A DNA stretch of 64,000 bases from Rhodoferax_B sp049316285 (GCF_049316285.1 NZ_JBMOXA010000015.1:45487-109486); one strand, 5' to 3'. Positions 1-8,570 are shown, counted from the stretch's first letter. Made by a program: numbers and translations. Notes: generated by a model from the letters alone, not told the origin.

Positions 1-1
1 G

Positions 2-655
2 TGGGTGCGTCTGCATTACGTCTACCCGTACCCTAGCGTGGACGAAATACTGCCGCTGATGGCAACTGGCAGTGTGCTGCCGTATCTCGATGTGCCGCTG
101 CAGCATAGTCACCCCGATGTGCTGCGCCGCATGAAGCGTCCGGCCAGTGGTGAGAAGAACCTGGAGCGTATCCAGCGCTGGCGCGAAGTTTGTCCCGAGT
201 TGGTGATCCGCAGCACCTTTATCGCCGGCTTTCCAGGCGAGACCGAAGCGGAGTTTGACCATCTTCTGGACTTTATGCGTGAAGCCCAGATCGACCGTGC
301 CGGGTGTTTTGCCTACAGCCCCGTGGAAGGCGCTGCGGCAAACGATATTCCGGGCATGCTGCCGGCCGAGGTGCGCGAAGAGCGCCGTGCGCGTTTCATG
401 GCCGTGGCTGAAGAGGTGTCGGCCGCCAAGCTGCAAAAACGCGTGGGTGCGACGATGCAGGTGCTGGTCGATTCCGCGCCGGCCTTGGGCCGCAAGGGTG
501 GTACAGGCCGCAGCTATGCCGACGCGCCAGAAATCGACGGCGTGGTGCACCTGTTGCCGCCAGAGAAAATCAGCAAGACGATGAAGGTAGGTGAGTTCAC
601 CAAGGCCCGCATCGTGGGCACACAGGGTCACGATCTGGTGGCGCGGCCGATTTAA
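2..655 (+). CDS. rimO: Ribosomal protein S12 methylthiotransferase RimO, C-terminal part
   Basis: RimO is a radical-SAM enzyme that adds a methylthio group to an aspartate of ribosomal protein S12. The gene enters from the left edge, so its N-terminal UPF0004 domain and the CxxxCxxC radical-SAM cluster lie outside. What remains is the second half of the radical-SAM barrel (YLDVPLQHSHPDVLRRMKRP, then STFIAGFPGETEAEF) followed by a TRAM-like RNA-binding domain over the last ~65 residues (MQVLVDSA to the end). The family is usually 430-460 residues, so about half is visible. QHS and RRMKRP separate RimO from the related MiaB. A strong terminator follows the stop codon. Confidence 0.95.
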   Translation, partial: WVRLHYVYPYPSVDEILPLMATGSVLPYLDVPLQHSHPDVLRRMKRPASGEKNLERIQRWREVCPELVIRSTFIAGFPGETEAEFDHLLDFMREAQIDRAGCFAYSPVEGAAANDIPGMLPAEVREERRARFMAVAEEVSAAKLQKRVGATMQVLVDSAPALGRKGGTGRSYADAPEIDGVVHLLPPEKISKTMKVGEFTKARIVGTQGHDLVARPI

Positions 656-676
656 TCCGGACAAAGCCTTCAAAGC

Positions 677-716
677 AAAACAGCGCAGCACCCGCAAAGG
701 TCTGCGCTGTTTTTTT
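677..716 (+). terminator. Rho-independent terminator of rimO
   Basis: The perfect stem AACAGCGCAG/CTGCGCTGTT has a 13-nt loop and runs straight into a run of seven T. It lies about 20 nt after the rimO stop. Confidence 0.88.
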
Positions 717-767
717 ATGCGTGTGTGTTGCACAACAGGTGTGACGCGTTAAAGTGTCACGAAAAAG

Positions 768-799
768 AAAAAAGCCGCTGATTGCTCAGCGGCTTTTTA
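768..799 (-). terminator. Terminator of the tRNA-Leu gene
   Basis: The hairpin AAGCCGCTGA/TCAGCGGCTT has a short TTGC loop and is flanked by A-rich and T-rich tails. On the minus strand it lies just after the CCA end of tRNA-Leu and ends in a T tract. The symmetric tails could also let it act on the plus strand. Confidence 0.8.
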
Positions 800-813
800 T
801 TCGAGATAAGGTG

Positions 814-898
814 TGGTGCCCAGAACTGGACTCGAACCAGCACGCCTTGCGGCGCTGCGACCTGAACACAGTGCGTCTACCAATTTCGCCATCTGGGC
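814..898 (-). tRNA. tRNA-Leu (anticodon CAG)
   Basis: On the minus strand the sequence folds as a class II tRNA. The acceptor stem is GCCCAGA/TCTGGGC with discriminator A and an encoded CCA. The D arm contains AATTGGTAGACGC. The anticodon stem CTGTG/CGCAG encloses loop TTCAGGT, which gives anticodon CAG (reads CUG codons). A long variable arm (GCGCCGCAAGGCGT region) and the T arm CTGGTTCGAGTCCAG follow. The long variable arm and the AGACGC D-arm sequence are typical of leucine tRNAs. Its own terminator follows, so it is probably transcribed alone, divergently from rnr. Confidence 0.96.
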
Positions 899-909
899 CC
901 ACGAGAAGA

Positions 910-915
910 AGTATA
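910..915 (-). promoter_or_regulatory. Candidate -10 box of tRNA-Leu
   Basis: TATACT on the minus strand lies 11 nt before the mature tRNA 5' end. I see no good -35 hexamer at 16-18 bp, so only the -10 is proposed. Confidence 0.35.
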
Positions 916-1070
916 ACATGTGAAAAATGGACTTTTGATCCAGGATGAAAAGTTTTCGCAATTTGTCTCGATTCGGTTTTATCCTTACGGTTGTCACCTG
1001 CACTGCGCTATGGGAGCGCGGGGGCTGAACAGAAAGAATTTTTATCAAAACGCCTATTCATACCAGCGCC

Positions 1071-3344
1071 ATGCTGGACGAGTTCGAAGGAACCATCCAA
1101 GGCCACCGCGACGGACACGGGTTTGTGCTTCGCGACGACGGTGAATCGGATATCTATCTCCCCTCCAATGAAATGCGTGCCGTGCTGCACAAGGACCGCG
1201 TCAAGGTCCGTGTAGTGCGCAGCGACCGCAAGGGGCGGCCCGAAGGGCGCGTGGTGGAAATTGTCGAGCGTCCGTCGCATCCCATCATTGGCAGGCTGTT
1301 GCAAGAAAGCGGCATCTGGCTGGTCGCGCCGGAGGACAAGCGTTATGGTCAGGACATCCTGGTGCCCAAGGGGGCGACCGGCACGGCCAAGCCTGGCCAG
1401 GTAGTGGTGGTCGAGCTGACCGAACCACCGGCGCTTTTTGGCCAGCCCGTGGGCCGCGTCAAAGAAGTGCTGGGCGAGGTTGACGACCCCGGCATGGAAA
1501 TCGAAATCGCCGTACGCAAGTACGACGTGCCGCATATCTTCTCGGATGCCTGTATAGCGCTGGCGCGTGGCCTGCCCGAGAAAGTGCGCCCGCAGGACAA
1601 GCGCAACCGTATCGACTTGACCGATGTGCCGCTGGTCACGATTGACGGTGAAGACGCGCGCGATTTCGATGACGCCGTGTATTGCGAGCCCGCCAAGGTA
1701 GGCCGCAGCAAAGGCTGGCGTTTGTTGGTGGCGATTGCCGATGTCAGCCATTACGTCGAAACCGGCTCGGCCATTGATGTGGATGCTTACGATCGCGCCA
1801 CCAGTGTGTATTTCCCGCGCCGCGTGATCCCCATGCTGCCCGAGAAACTGTCCAACGGGCTGTGCTCGCTCAACCCTGAGGTTGAGCGCTTGTGTATGGT
1901 CTGCGACATGATGGTCACCGCCAAGGGCGAGGTCCATGCCTACCAGTTCTACCCGGCGGTGATGTTCAGCCACGCGCGCTTCACTTACACCGAGGTGGCC
2001 GCCATCCTGGGCAATACCCGTGGCCCGGAGGCCGTGCGTCGCAAAGACCGTGTGCAGGACCTGCTGAACCTGGCCGACGTGTACCGCGCCTTGTTGGCCG
2101 CGCGCAGCGTGCGCGGTGCGGTGGACTTTGAAACCACCGAGACACAAATCGTCTGCGATGAAAACGGCCGCATAGAGAAGATCGTGCCGCGCACGCGCAA
2201 TGAAGCCCACCGCTTGATTGAAGAAGCCATGTTGGCGGCCAACGTCTGCAGCGCCGACTTTATCAACCAGGGCAAGCAGCCTGGCCTGTTCCGCGTGCAC
2301 GAAGGGCCTACGCCCGAGAAAAAGGAAGTGCTGCGCAATTACCTGAAGGCCATGGGCGTGGGCCTGTCTATCACCGACGACCCCAAGCCCTCGGAATTCC
2401 AGGCGATTGCCGAAGCCACCAAAGACCGGCCCGACGCGCAGCAAATCCATTCGATGTTGTTGCGCTCGATGCAGCAGGCGATTTACACGCCCATGAACAG
2501 TGGCCACTTCGGTTTGGCTTACGAGGCCTACACCCACTTCACCAGCCCGATCCGGCGCTACCCGGACTTGCTGGTGCACCGCGTCATCAAGGCGATTCTG
2601 GGCGGCACCAAGTACCAATTGCCGACCTTGCCGACGCCAGGCGAGGCGCATGCCAAGCTGGCCAAGCGGCTGCAGAAGAACAATGCGGCCAAGCTCAACG
2701 GCAAGGTCGCAGAGCCGAACCAGAAGCCCAAGAAGGTCAGCCAGGACACGCTGGCCTGGCAAGCCGCTGGCCTGCACTGCAGCGCCAACGAGCGCCGTGC
2801 CGATGAGGCCAGCCGCGATGTCGAAGCCTGGCTCAAGTGCAAATACATGCGCGAGCATCTGGGCGAGGAATACAGCGGCCTGGTCACCTCGGTCACCACG
2901 TTCGGCATCTTTGTGACGCTGGACGCAATGTACGTCGAAGGCCTGGTGCACATCACCGAACTCGGTGGCGAGTACTTCCGCTTCGACGAAGCGCGCCAGG
3001 AGCTGCGCGGCGAGCGCACGGGCATTCGCTACGCCATAGGCTCGCGTGTGCAGGTGCAGGTGAGCCGTGTGGATCTGGATGGCCGCAAGATCGACTTCCG
3101 CTTGATCCGCGACGGCGAAGACTTGCCGGTGCGCAACAACAAAGAGCGCAGCGGCGGCAGTTTTGACGATACGGGCAAGGGCCGCCCCGGCGGTGCCCGC
3201 GCCGACTTCAAGGCGGCGCCACCCGCGCGCAAGCCCAAGTCCGAAACCCGTGCGGCCAAGCCTACGGGTGGTGGCAAGGGCGCCAAACCTGCTGGCGCGC
3301 CGAACCGCAAGGCGGCACAAAAGAAGCCGCGTACGCGCCGTTGA
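1071..3344 (+). CDS. rnr: Ribonuclease R (3'-5' exoribonuclease), short N-terminus
   Basis: RNase R degrades structured RNA processively from the 3' end. Residues 1-150 form two cold-shock domains (HRDGHGFV near residue 12). The RNB catalytic domain starts near residue 180, and IDGEDARDFDDAV (about 191-203) carries the acidic Mg-binding residues. HFTSPIRRYPDL marks the later RNB part. An S1 domain covers about 605-690 (GLVTSVTTFGIFVTLD), followed by a Lys/Arg/Ala/Pro-rich tail. E. coli RNase R has about 85 residues, including a helix-turn-helix, before the point matching this start. Here an in-frame TGA at 1026 blocks an extension, and no ATG, GTG or TTG lies between it and 1071. No clear Shine-Dalgarno precedes the ATG. 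Confidence 0.95.
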   Translation: MLDEFEGTIQGHRDGHGFVLRDDGESDIYLPSNEMRAVLHKDRVKVRVVRSDRKGRPEGRVVEIVERPSHPIIGRLLQESGIWLVAPEDKRYGQDILVPKGATGTAKPGQVVVVELTEPPALFGQPVGRVKEVLGEVDDPGMEIEIAVRKYDVPHIFSDACIALARGLPEKVRPQDKRNRIDLTDVPLVTIDGEDARDFDDAVYCEPAKVGRSKGWRLLVAIADVSHYVETGSAIDVDAYDRATSVYFPRRVIPMLPEKLSNGLCSLNPEVERLCMVCDMMVTAKGEVHAYQFYPAVMFSHARFTYTEVAAILGNTRGPEAVRRKDRVQDLLNLADVYRALLAARSVRGAVDFETTETQIVCDENGRIEKIVPRTRNEAHRLIEEAMLAANVCSADFINQGKQPGLFRVHEGPTPEKKEVLRNYLKAMGVGLSITDDPKPSEFQAIAEATKDRPDAQQIHSMLLRSMQQAIYTPMNSGHFGLAYEAYTHFTSPIRRYPDLLVHRVIKAILGGTKYQLPTLPTPGEAHAKLAKRLQKNNAAKLNGKVAEPNQKPKKVSQDTLAWQAAGLHCSANERRADEASRDVEAWLKCKYMREHLGEEYSGLVTSVTTFGIFVTLDAMYVEGLVHITELGGEYFRFDEARQELRGERTGIRYAIGSRVQVQVSRVDLDGRKIDFRLIRDGEDLPVRNNKERSGGSFDDTGKGRPGGARADFKAAPPARKPKSETRAAKPTGGGKGAKPAGAPNRKAAQKKPRTRR

Positions 3345-3361
3345 TTCCATGTGCCGTGGAG

Positions 3362-3384
3362 AGCCGCAGCGATGCGGCTTTCTG
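3362..3384 (+). terminator. Possible terminator of rnr
   Basis: The stem AGCCGCA/TGCGGCT has a GCGA tetraloop and is followed by a short, interrupted T run (TTCT). It is weak by T-tract standards. Confidence 0.5.
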
Positions 3385-3433
3385 CTGCGCTTGCTAAACA
3401 CCTCTTAAACCCAAACACACCAGGAGAATATGG

Positions 3434-4189
3434 ATGGAGACGACAAAGAAAATTGCTATCGTTACCGGCGCCGGTAGCGGCGTTGGCAAAGCGGCCGCGC
3501 TGGCCTTGCTGAAAGACGGTTACCACGTGGCTTTGGCGGGCCGCCGTGTCGAGCCGCTGCAGGCCGTGGCCGACGAATCAGGTGCTGGCGCACGCGCGTT
3601 GGCGGTGAGCACCGATGTGTCTGACCCGGCGTCCGTCAAAGCCCTGTTTGATACGGTGGTCAAAACCTTTGGCCGCGTCGACGTGTTGTTCAACAACGCG
3701 GGTGTGAACGCCCCCGGCATCCTGCTCGAAGACCTGACGCTGGAGCAGTGGAAGAACGTGGTGGACATCAACCTGACCGGCATGTTCCTGTGCATACAGG
3801 CGGCTTTCCGGGTGATGAAGGAACAGTCACCATGCGGCGGCCGCATCATCAACAATGGCTCGATTTCGGCCACGGCGCCGCGCCCCAATTCGATCGCCTA
3901 CACCGCCACCAAACACGCGGTGGAGGGCTTGACCAAAACGGCTTCGCTCGACGGCCGCAAATACGACATCGCCGTGGGCCAGATCGACATTGGCAATGCC
4001 GCCACCGACATGGCCATGCGCATGGCCAAGGGTGTGCCGCAGGCGAATGGCGAGATCGCGATTGAACCGCTGATGGACGTGAACATCGTCGGCCAGTCGG
4101 TGCTCTACATGGCCAACCTGCCGCTGGAAGCGAATGTGTTGTTCCACACGGTGATGGCCACCAAGATGCCGTTTGTCGGGCGCGGCTAA
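3434..4189 (+). CDS. SDR-family NAD(P)-dependent oxidoreductase
   Basis: This is a classical short-chain dehydrogenase of 251 residues, the normal family size. The Rossmann glycine motif TGAGSGVG is at 11-18, NNAG at 87-90, and the catalytic Ser (about 143-145), Tyr156 and Lys160 are in the SISA...YTATK arrangement. The cofactor is NAD(H) or NADP(H); the substrate cannot be read from the sequence. The start at 3434 is preceded by AGGAG at 3422-3426 with a 7-nt spacer. An upstream ATG at 3430 is out of frame. It sits between two terminators, so it is probably a single-gene unit. Confidence 0.9.
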   Translation: METTKKIAIVTGAGSGVGKAAALALLKDGYHVALAGRRVEPLQAVADESGAGARALAVSTDVSDPASVKALFDTVVKTFGRVDVLFNNAGVNAPGILLEDLTLEQWKNVVDINLTGMFLCIQAAFRVMKEQSPCGGRIINNGSISATAPRPNSIAYTATKHAVEGLTKTASLDGRKYDIAVGQIDIGNAATDMAMRMAKGVPQANGEIAIEPLMDVNIVGQSVLYMANLPLEANVLFHTVMATKMPFVGRG

Positions 4190-4223
4190 GCCGCTGAACC
4201 CTGGCGTCTGCTGGGGCAGAATC

Positions 4224-4247
4224 AAGGGCTCTTCACGAGCCCTTTTT
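4224..4247 (+). terminator. Terminator after the SDR gene
   Basis: The stem AGGGCTC/GAGCCCT with loop TTCAC leads directly into TTTTT. It ends six bases before the annotated start of the next gene, which suggests that gene has its own downstream start or a leaderless transcript. Confidence 0.85.
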
Positions 4248-4252
4248 GCTTC

Positions 4253-5131
4253 ATGTCGTCCACGATGCCGCTTTCTGATCAAACTGCCAACCGCGCTGCA
4301 ACCGCTCCTTTGGAATGGGAGGCGATGGACGCCATGCCCCTGCCGCCAGACGTGCCGCAACGCCCCTACGGTGCCGCACCGCAACAGTTTGGCGAGCTGC
4401 GTTTGCCCGAGGGGCAGGGCCCGTTTCCGGTGGTGCTGTTGATCCATGGTGGCTGCTGGCGCGCCAAATACGACCTGGTCTACATCAGCCGCTTGGCCGC
4501 CTGGCTGGCCAGCCACGGCTGGGCCAGCTGGAGCATTGAGTACCGCCGTGTGGGCGACGCCGGTGGCGGCTGGCCGGGCACCTTGCTCGACGTGGCGCAC
4601 GCCGCCGATGCGCTGCGTACACTGGCGCAAACCGAAGCTCTGGATTTGACCCGCGTCGTGGCGGCGGGCCACTCGGCCGGTGGGCATCTGGCGCTGTGGC
4701 TGGCGGCGCGTGCGGGCTTGCCGAGCAGCAGCCCGCTGTACATGGCCAACCCCTTGCCGCTGGCGGGTGTGCTGGGTCTGGCCGCCATCAGCGATCTGGA
4801 AAGCTACCGCGCGGAAGGCCCGGCCGAGAGCTGCAACGGCATGGTCGACATGTTGATGGGCGGCAGCCTGGACGCCGTGCCCCAGCGTTTTGCCGAAGCC
4901 TCGCCCCTGGCGCGGCTGCCGTTGCGTGTGCCTATGGCGTTTGTGCAGGGCGAAGAAGACGACACTGTTTCCGCCGACTCGGTGCGCCGCTTTGTGGCGG
5001 CCGCCACGGCGGCGGGCGACACCACGCGGCTGTGGAGCCTGCCCGGCGCCGGCCACTACGACGTGGCGGTCGCGCACAGCAGCAGCGAACCTGCGTTGCT
5101 GCAGGCGCTGGCCTGGTTGAAGGATTTATAA
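4253..5131 (+). CDS. Alpha/beta hydrolase (esterase/kynurenine-formamidase-like)
   Basis: This is a serine hydrolase of the BD-FAE/esterase type. Visible parts are the oxyanion-hole motif HGG (65-67), the nucleophile elbow GHSAGG (139-144, Ser141), a likely acid in EEDD (about 234-237) and the catalytic His in GHYD (about 268). Kynurenine formamidase and small-molecule esterases share this layout; no tryptophan-catabolic genes are adjacent, so the substrate stays open. The start is uncertain: no Shine-Dalgarno precedes 4253, and the terminator hairpin ends at 4247. Internal ATGs at 4325 and 4334 follow a GGGAGG at 4317-4322 and would leave the catalytic core whole. Confidence 0.85.
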   Translation: MSSTMPLSDQTANRAATAPLEWEAMDAMPLPPDVPQRPYGAAPQQFGELRLPEGQGPFPVVLLIHGGCWRAKYDLVYISRLAAWLASHGWASWSIEYRRVGDAGGGWPGTLLDVAHAADALRTLAQTEALDLTRVVAAGHSAGGHLALWLAARAGLPSSSPLYMANPLPLAGVLGLAAISDLESYRAEGPAESCNGMVDMLMGGSLDAVPQRFAEASPLARLPLRVPMAFVQGEEDDTVSADSVRRFVAAATAAGDTTRLWSLPGAGHYDVAVAHSSSEPALLQALAWLKDL

Positions 5132-5140
5132 AAGAATGGG

Positions 5141-5188
5141 CCGCTTACGCTTTTTGCATCAGCGTAAGCTGCTATCAAATTTTTATTC
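5141..5188. repeat. Dispersed AT-rich repeat with hairpin (GCTATcAAATTT type)
   Basis: The hairpin GCTTACGC/GCGTAAGC is followed by GCTATCAAATTT, between two convergent genes. Similar GCTAT-n-AAATT cores recur in this window at 7950-8006, 9880-9900, 24903-24923, 26163-26216 and 49688-49719. From memory this matches a repeat common in Comamonadaceae. It also reaches the stop codon of the Bug gene and may help end transcription there. Confidence 0.6.
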
Positions 5189-6205
5189 TTAGAGCTGCAC
5201 CTTGGCGGCCTTGGCCACCTGGGTCCACTTGTCGATTTCACCTTCGATGAACTTGCGGAATTCGGCCGGTGGGCTGCCCACGGGCTCCGTGCCTTGGGCT
5301 ATGAGTTTTTCGCGCACCTCGGGCAGCTTCATCACGGCCGCCAGTGTGCTGCTGAACTTATGCAGGATCTCGGGCGGCGTGCCCTTGGGGGCGAAGTAGC
5401 CAAACCAGGCCACGGCTTCAAAGCCGGGATAGGTCTCGGCAATGGTTGGCACCTCGGGGATCTCGGCGTTGCGCTGCAGCGTGGTCACGCCGAGCGCGCG
5501 CAGTTGGCCGGATTTGATGTGCGGAATCGCCGGCGGCAGGTTGCCGCAGAACATCGACACCTGGCCGCCGATGACATCGGCCACGGCCGGTGCCGCACCT
5601 TTGTAGGGTACGTGCAGCAGGTCGATGCCGGCCACCAGCTTGAGGTATTCGCCGGTGAGATGTGCCGAGGAGCCATTGCCGCCCGAGGCAAACGAGTATT
5701 TTCCGGGCGAGGCCTTGGCCAAGGCGACGAACTCGGCCAGGGTTTTGGCCGGAATTTGCGGGTTGAGCACACACACGTTGGGCGCTTTATTGATCAAAAG
5801 CACGGGTTCAAAGTCGCGCAGCGGGTGGTACGAGAGCTTGGCATACACCGCCGCGTTGATGGCATGTGATCCGGCGTTGCCGATTAGGAAGTTGTAGCCA
5901 TCGGCGGGGGCATTTTTCGCGGCTTCGGTGCCTATGATGCCGCCGGCACCGGGTTTGTTGTCGATGACAAAAGCCTGGCCCAGGCGTTCCTGCAGCATGG
6001 CGCCGATCAAGCGGCCGGCGAGGTCGGCACCGTCACCGGGCGTGCCCGCAACAATGACCTTGACCGGGCGGCTCGGCCAGTTGGCGGCCGCATGTTCTGA
6101 ACCTTGCGCTTGCGCGCCGACCGCGACTGCCGAGAAAATCGCCGCCACAAGGGTCAAACCTGCGGTCTGATGGGCCGCCGAAAAATGCCTGGATAAAAAT
6201 GTCAT
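5189..6205 (-). CDS. Bug/TctC-family periplasmic substrate-binding protein
   Basis: This is a tripartite-tricarboxylate-transporter-type receptor. It has an N-terminal signal peptide (hydrophobic TLVAAIFSAVAVGAQAQ, cleavage near residue 34), then the family opening WPSRPVKVIVAGTPGDGADLAGR and the conserved VIDNKPGAGGIIGTEA. Bug proteins bind carboxylates or amides in the periplasm. No TctA/TctB membrane genes are nearby, which is common for this expanded family in Burkholderiales. I chose the ATG at 6205 over the TTG at 6214 because it begins a clean signal peptide. A GntR regulator is divergent, so it probably controls this gene. Confidence 0.9.
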   Translation of the reverse strand: MTFLSRHFSAAHQTAGLTLVAAIFSAVAVGAQAQGSEHAAANWPSRPVKVIVAGTPGDGADLAGRLIGAMLQERLGQAFVIDNKPGAGGIIGTEAAKNAPADGYNFLIGNAGSHAINAAVYAKLSYHPLRDFEPVLLINKAPNVCVLNPQIPAKTLAEFVALAKASPGKYSFASGGNGSSAHLTGEYLKLVAGIDLLHVPYKGAAPAVADVIGGQVSMFCGNLPPAIPHIKSGQLRALGVTTLQRNAEIPEVPTIAETYPGFEAVAWFGYFAPKGTPPEILHKFSSTLAAVMKLPEVREKLIAQGTEPVGSPPAEFRKFIEGEIDKWTQVAKAAKVQL

Positions 6206-6216
6206 ACGCCACAATC

Positions 6217-6224
6217 TTGATCAA
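6217..6224. promoter_or_regulatory. Palindrome TTGATCAA in a divergent promoter region
   Basis: A perfect 8-bp palindrome lies in the 104-bp AT-rich gap between the Bug gene and the GntR gene. It could be part of a GntR operator, but it is short and unproven. Confidence 0.3.
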
Positions 6225-6309
6225 ATAAATCTATTATCTGAACTGTCTAGCCTTTGGTTTTGCTGGTCCATAGCAGATTCCCGTATATCTTTGATCTAAA
6301 AACGCATAA

Positions 6310-7008
6310 GTGAAACACCTCAAACTGCAAGCCACGGCGGATGCGCCAGACGCGATGGACATCACCGACCACCTGCGCGACGGCATCTTGAGCGGACTGT
6401 TTGCGCCGCACAGCCCGCTGCGCATCGATGCGCTGGCGACGCAATTCCAGGTGTCGCACATGCCTATACGCGAGGCGTTGCGGCGGCTCGAGTCCGAGGG
6501 GCTGCTGGACAGCGTGCCGAACCGGGGCTCACGTGTGGTGGCGGTCACGCCGGCGTTTGTGGCCGACATCTTTGATCTGCGCAGTCTGGTGGAGGCTTTT
6601 ATGACGCGGCGCGCAGCCGAGCGCATCACCGCGCAGCAATTGGCCGAACTCCAGGTGGTGCAAACACGCTACGAGGCCGCCGCGCAAAGCCAGGACGTGG
6701 CCGCCGCGCTGGCGGCCAACCGTGCGTTTCACAGCGCCATCAACAACATTGCCGGCAACCGTGATGGCAGTCTGATTCTGGACCGGCACTGGCGGCTGAT
6801 CTCGGCGCTGTGGCGGGTCTACGGCTACCAGACGGATCGTTTTGAGGCGGTGATCAGCGACCACCGGCAGTTGCTCGCGGCCCTGGCTGAACACGACGGG
6901 GAGGCCGCCGCAGCCTTGTCGGCCGCACATTCGATGCGCGCCAAACAAACCCTGCTCCAGCGTATGCGGCAGAAGCTGGACGCGGGTGATCAAAAGGCGT
7001 CCGCCTAG
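6310..7008 (+). CDS. GntR-family transcriptional regulator (FadR/FCD type)
   Basis: This is a 232-residue regulator. An N-terminal winged helix-turn-helix (about 20-82, with VSHMPIREALRRLESEGLLD and the wing NRGSRVVAV) precedes an all-helical FCD ligand-binding domain (about 88-215) with the metal-ligand-type residues of the family (FHSAINNIAGN, ISDHRQLLAAL, HSMRAK). FCD regulators usually repress neighbouring catabolic or transport genes until a carboxylate ligand binds. The start is a GTG at 6310 with no strong Shine-Dalgarno. Divergence from the Bug gene makes that its most likely target. Confidence 0.9.
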   Translation: MKHLKLQATADAPDAMDITDHLRDGILSGLFAPHSPLRIDALATQFQVSHMPIREALRRLESEGLLDSVPNRGSRVVAVTPAFVADIFDLRSLVEAFMTRRAAERITAQQLAELQVVQTRYEAAAQSQDVAAALAANRAFHSAINNIAGNRDGSLILDRHWRLISALWRVYGYQTDRFEAVISDHRQLLAALAEHDGEAAAALSAAHSMRAKQTLLQRMRQKLDAGDQKASA

Positions 7009-7022
7009 CGCCTGGCCTTAAA

Positions 7023-8540
7023 TCAGGACGGCGGGCTCAGCGCGCGCGCCAGCGCTCCGGCCGTCAAGGCCTGCCCTGGTGGCCATTGGTCTGCGGCCAA
7101 ACCATGTAAAAACACGGCGTCGCAAGCGGCTTCTGTTGGGCTGCGGCCTGCGGCCAGCAAGGCCCCGGCCAGGCCTGCCAGCACGTCGCCGGTGCCAGCC
7201 GTGGCCAGCCGCGCATTGCCCGTGGGGTTGATGAAGGGCTGTGCCTGGGGCGTGGCGATCACCGAGCCCGAGCCCTTGAGCACCACCACACACTCAAACC
7301 GTTCTGCCAATTGTTGGGCCGCGCCCAAACGATCGGCTTGAACAGCGGCGGTAGTGACGCCGAGCAGGCGTGCGGCTTCCAGCGGATGTGGTGTGAGTAT
7401 GGTGGCCTGCGATGCCGCACGGCGCGCTTGCAACTGGGCTTGCAAGCCGGGATCGGCGGCAACGCAGTTCAAGGCATCGGCATCCAGCACCAGGCGCGGG
7501 GCATTCTGCAGCAGGCGCGGCAGCACTTCGGCCACGGCCGCGCCGCCACCGCAGCCACACACCACGGTGAGTGTCGCAAGGGCGAGGTCGGAGACGTCGC
7601 GCAGCATCAGCTCGGGTTGGCTGGTATTGAGGGCACTGGTCTCCGGGCTGGGCGTGAGAAGCGCTGCAAACACCCGTCCTGCACCGCCATGCAGCGCGGC
7701 TGAGGCCGCCAGCAGCGCGGCGCCGGTCATGCCCGGAGCGCCACCAACGATGGCCACGTCGCCGTAGCTGCCCTTGTGGCTGGCGTGGCTGCGCACGCGC
7801 GGCGCGGGGGCCGGATTGAGCAGGGCGCTAGCGGGGGCGGTGCTGGTGTCCACCTCCAGTGTGTCCAGCCAAATCTGCCCCGCCGCATCGCGGCCCAGGC
7901 CGGTGAACAGCCCGGGTTTCAGCGTCAGCAGGCAAAGCGTGTGTTGTGCTTGAATATATTGGTTGCCGCTTGTGGATGCTGCGGCAGAAGCTTCGAAATG
8001 AATAGCGCCCGTGTCGCCGTTCAGGCCGCTGGGCAAGTCGACGGCCAGCACACTTGCGGGGCCCGCGTTGATCTGCGTTATCCACTGCGCCATGCGGCCG
8101 GATGGCGCGCGCTTGCTGCCCAGGCCAAGCAGGGCGTCTATGACCAGGTCGTGGGCGTCGAGATCTGTGGGTGGGGTATCGGCCAGCAGCACACCCGCAG
8201 CGCGCGCACGCGCCAGGGACGCCAGCGCATCTGCGGGCGCATGGGTTTCGTCGCCCAACCAGGTCGCCACCACGTGTTTGCCCCAACGGTGCAGATGCAG
8301 GGCAGCCTCCAATCCATCGCCGCCATTGTTGCCCGGGCCGCAGGCGATCCAGATGGTGTGCGCGTGGGGCGCCACGGCGAGGGCCAGGCGGGCCACCGCC
8401 AGCCCGGCACGTTGCATCAGCGTGTGCGGCGGCGTGGCGGCCAGTGCGGCCTGTTCTATGCTGCGGCTGGCGCGGTTGTTGAACAGCGCGCGGGTGCTGC
8501 CGTCAGCGGGGTGGGCGGTGATGCGGTGCATGCCGCGCAT
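7023..8540 (-). CDS. nnr: Bifunctional NAD(P)H-hydrate epimerase / ADP-dependent dehydratase
   Basis: This protein repairs damaged (hydrated) NADH and NADPH. The N-terminal YjeF/AIBP epimerase domain (about 20-215) shows CGPGNNGGDG at 67-76 and AVDLPSGLNGDTG. The C-terminal ribokinase-like dehydratase domain shows HKGSYGDVAIVGGAPGMTGA, LTPHPLEAARLLG and NPTGNARLATAGTGDVLAGL. The 505 residues match the fused bacterial form. Between the domains, a stretch (AIHFEASAAASTSGNQYIQ, encoded at about 7950-8006 reversed) is AT-richer and resembles the dispersed repeat, so it looks like an in-frame insertion in the linker. The start could also be the ATG at 8531; neither has a clear Shine-Dalgarno. Confidence 0.94.
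   Translation of the reverse strand: MRGMHRITAHPADGSTRALFNNRASRSIEQAALAATPPHTLMQRAGLAVARLALAVAPHAHTIWIACGPGNNGGDGLEAALHLHRWGKHVVATWLGDETHAPADALASLARARAAGVLLADTPPTDLDAHDLVIDALLGLGSKRAPSGRMAQWITQINAGPASVLAVDLPSGLNGDTGAIHFEASAAASTSGNQYIQAQHTLCLLTLKPGLFTGLGRDAAGQIWLDTLEVDTSTAPASALLNPAPAPRVRSHASHKGSYGDVAIVGGAPGMTGAALLAASAALHGGAGRVFAALLTPSPETSALNTSQPELMLRDVSDLALATLTVVCGCGGGAAVAEVLPRLLQNAPRLVLDADALNCVAADPGLQAQLQARRAASQATILTPHPLEAARLLGVTTAAVQADRLGAAQQLAERFECVVVLKGSGSVIATPQAQPFINPTGNARLATAGTGDVLAGLAGALLAAGRSPTEAACDAVFLHGLAADQWPPGQALTAGALARALSPPS
7950..8006 (-). repeat. Repeat-like in-frame insertion inside nnr
   Basis: Read on the minus strand it begins GCTATTCATTTCGAAGCTTC, close to the copy in pbpC (GCTATTGAATCGGGAGCTTC). 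It falls in the interdomain linker and is AT-richer than its surroundings. Confidence 0.45.
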
Positions 8541-8570
8541 TTTGCGCCGTTGCCAGTTGGCGTTGTCGGC

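Noticed and set aside
1008..3401. 797-residue reverse-strand open frame over rnr
   Set aside because: It is a GC-driven shadow of the rnr gene, with low-complexity, His/Ala/Arg-rich translation and no domain.
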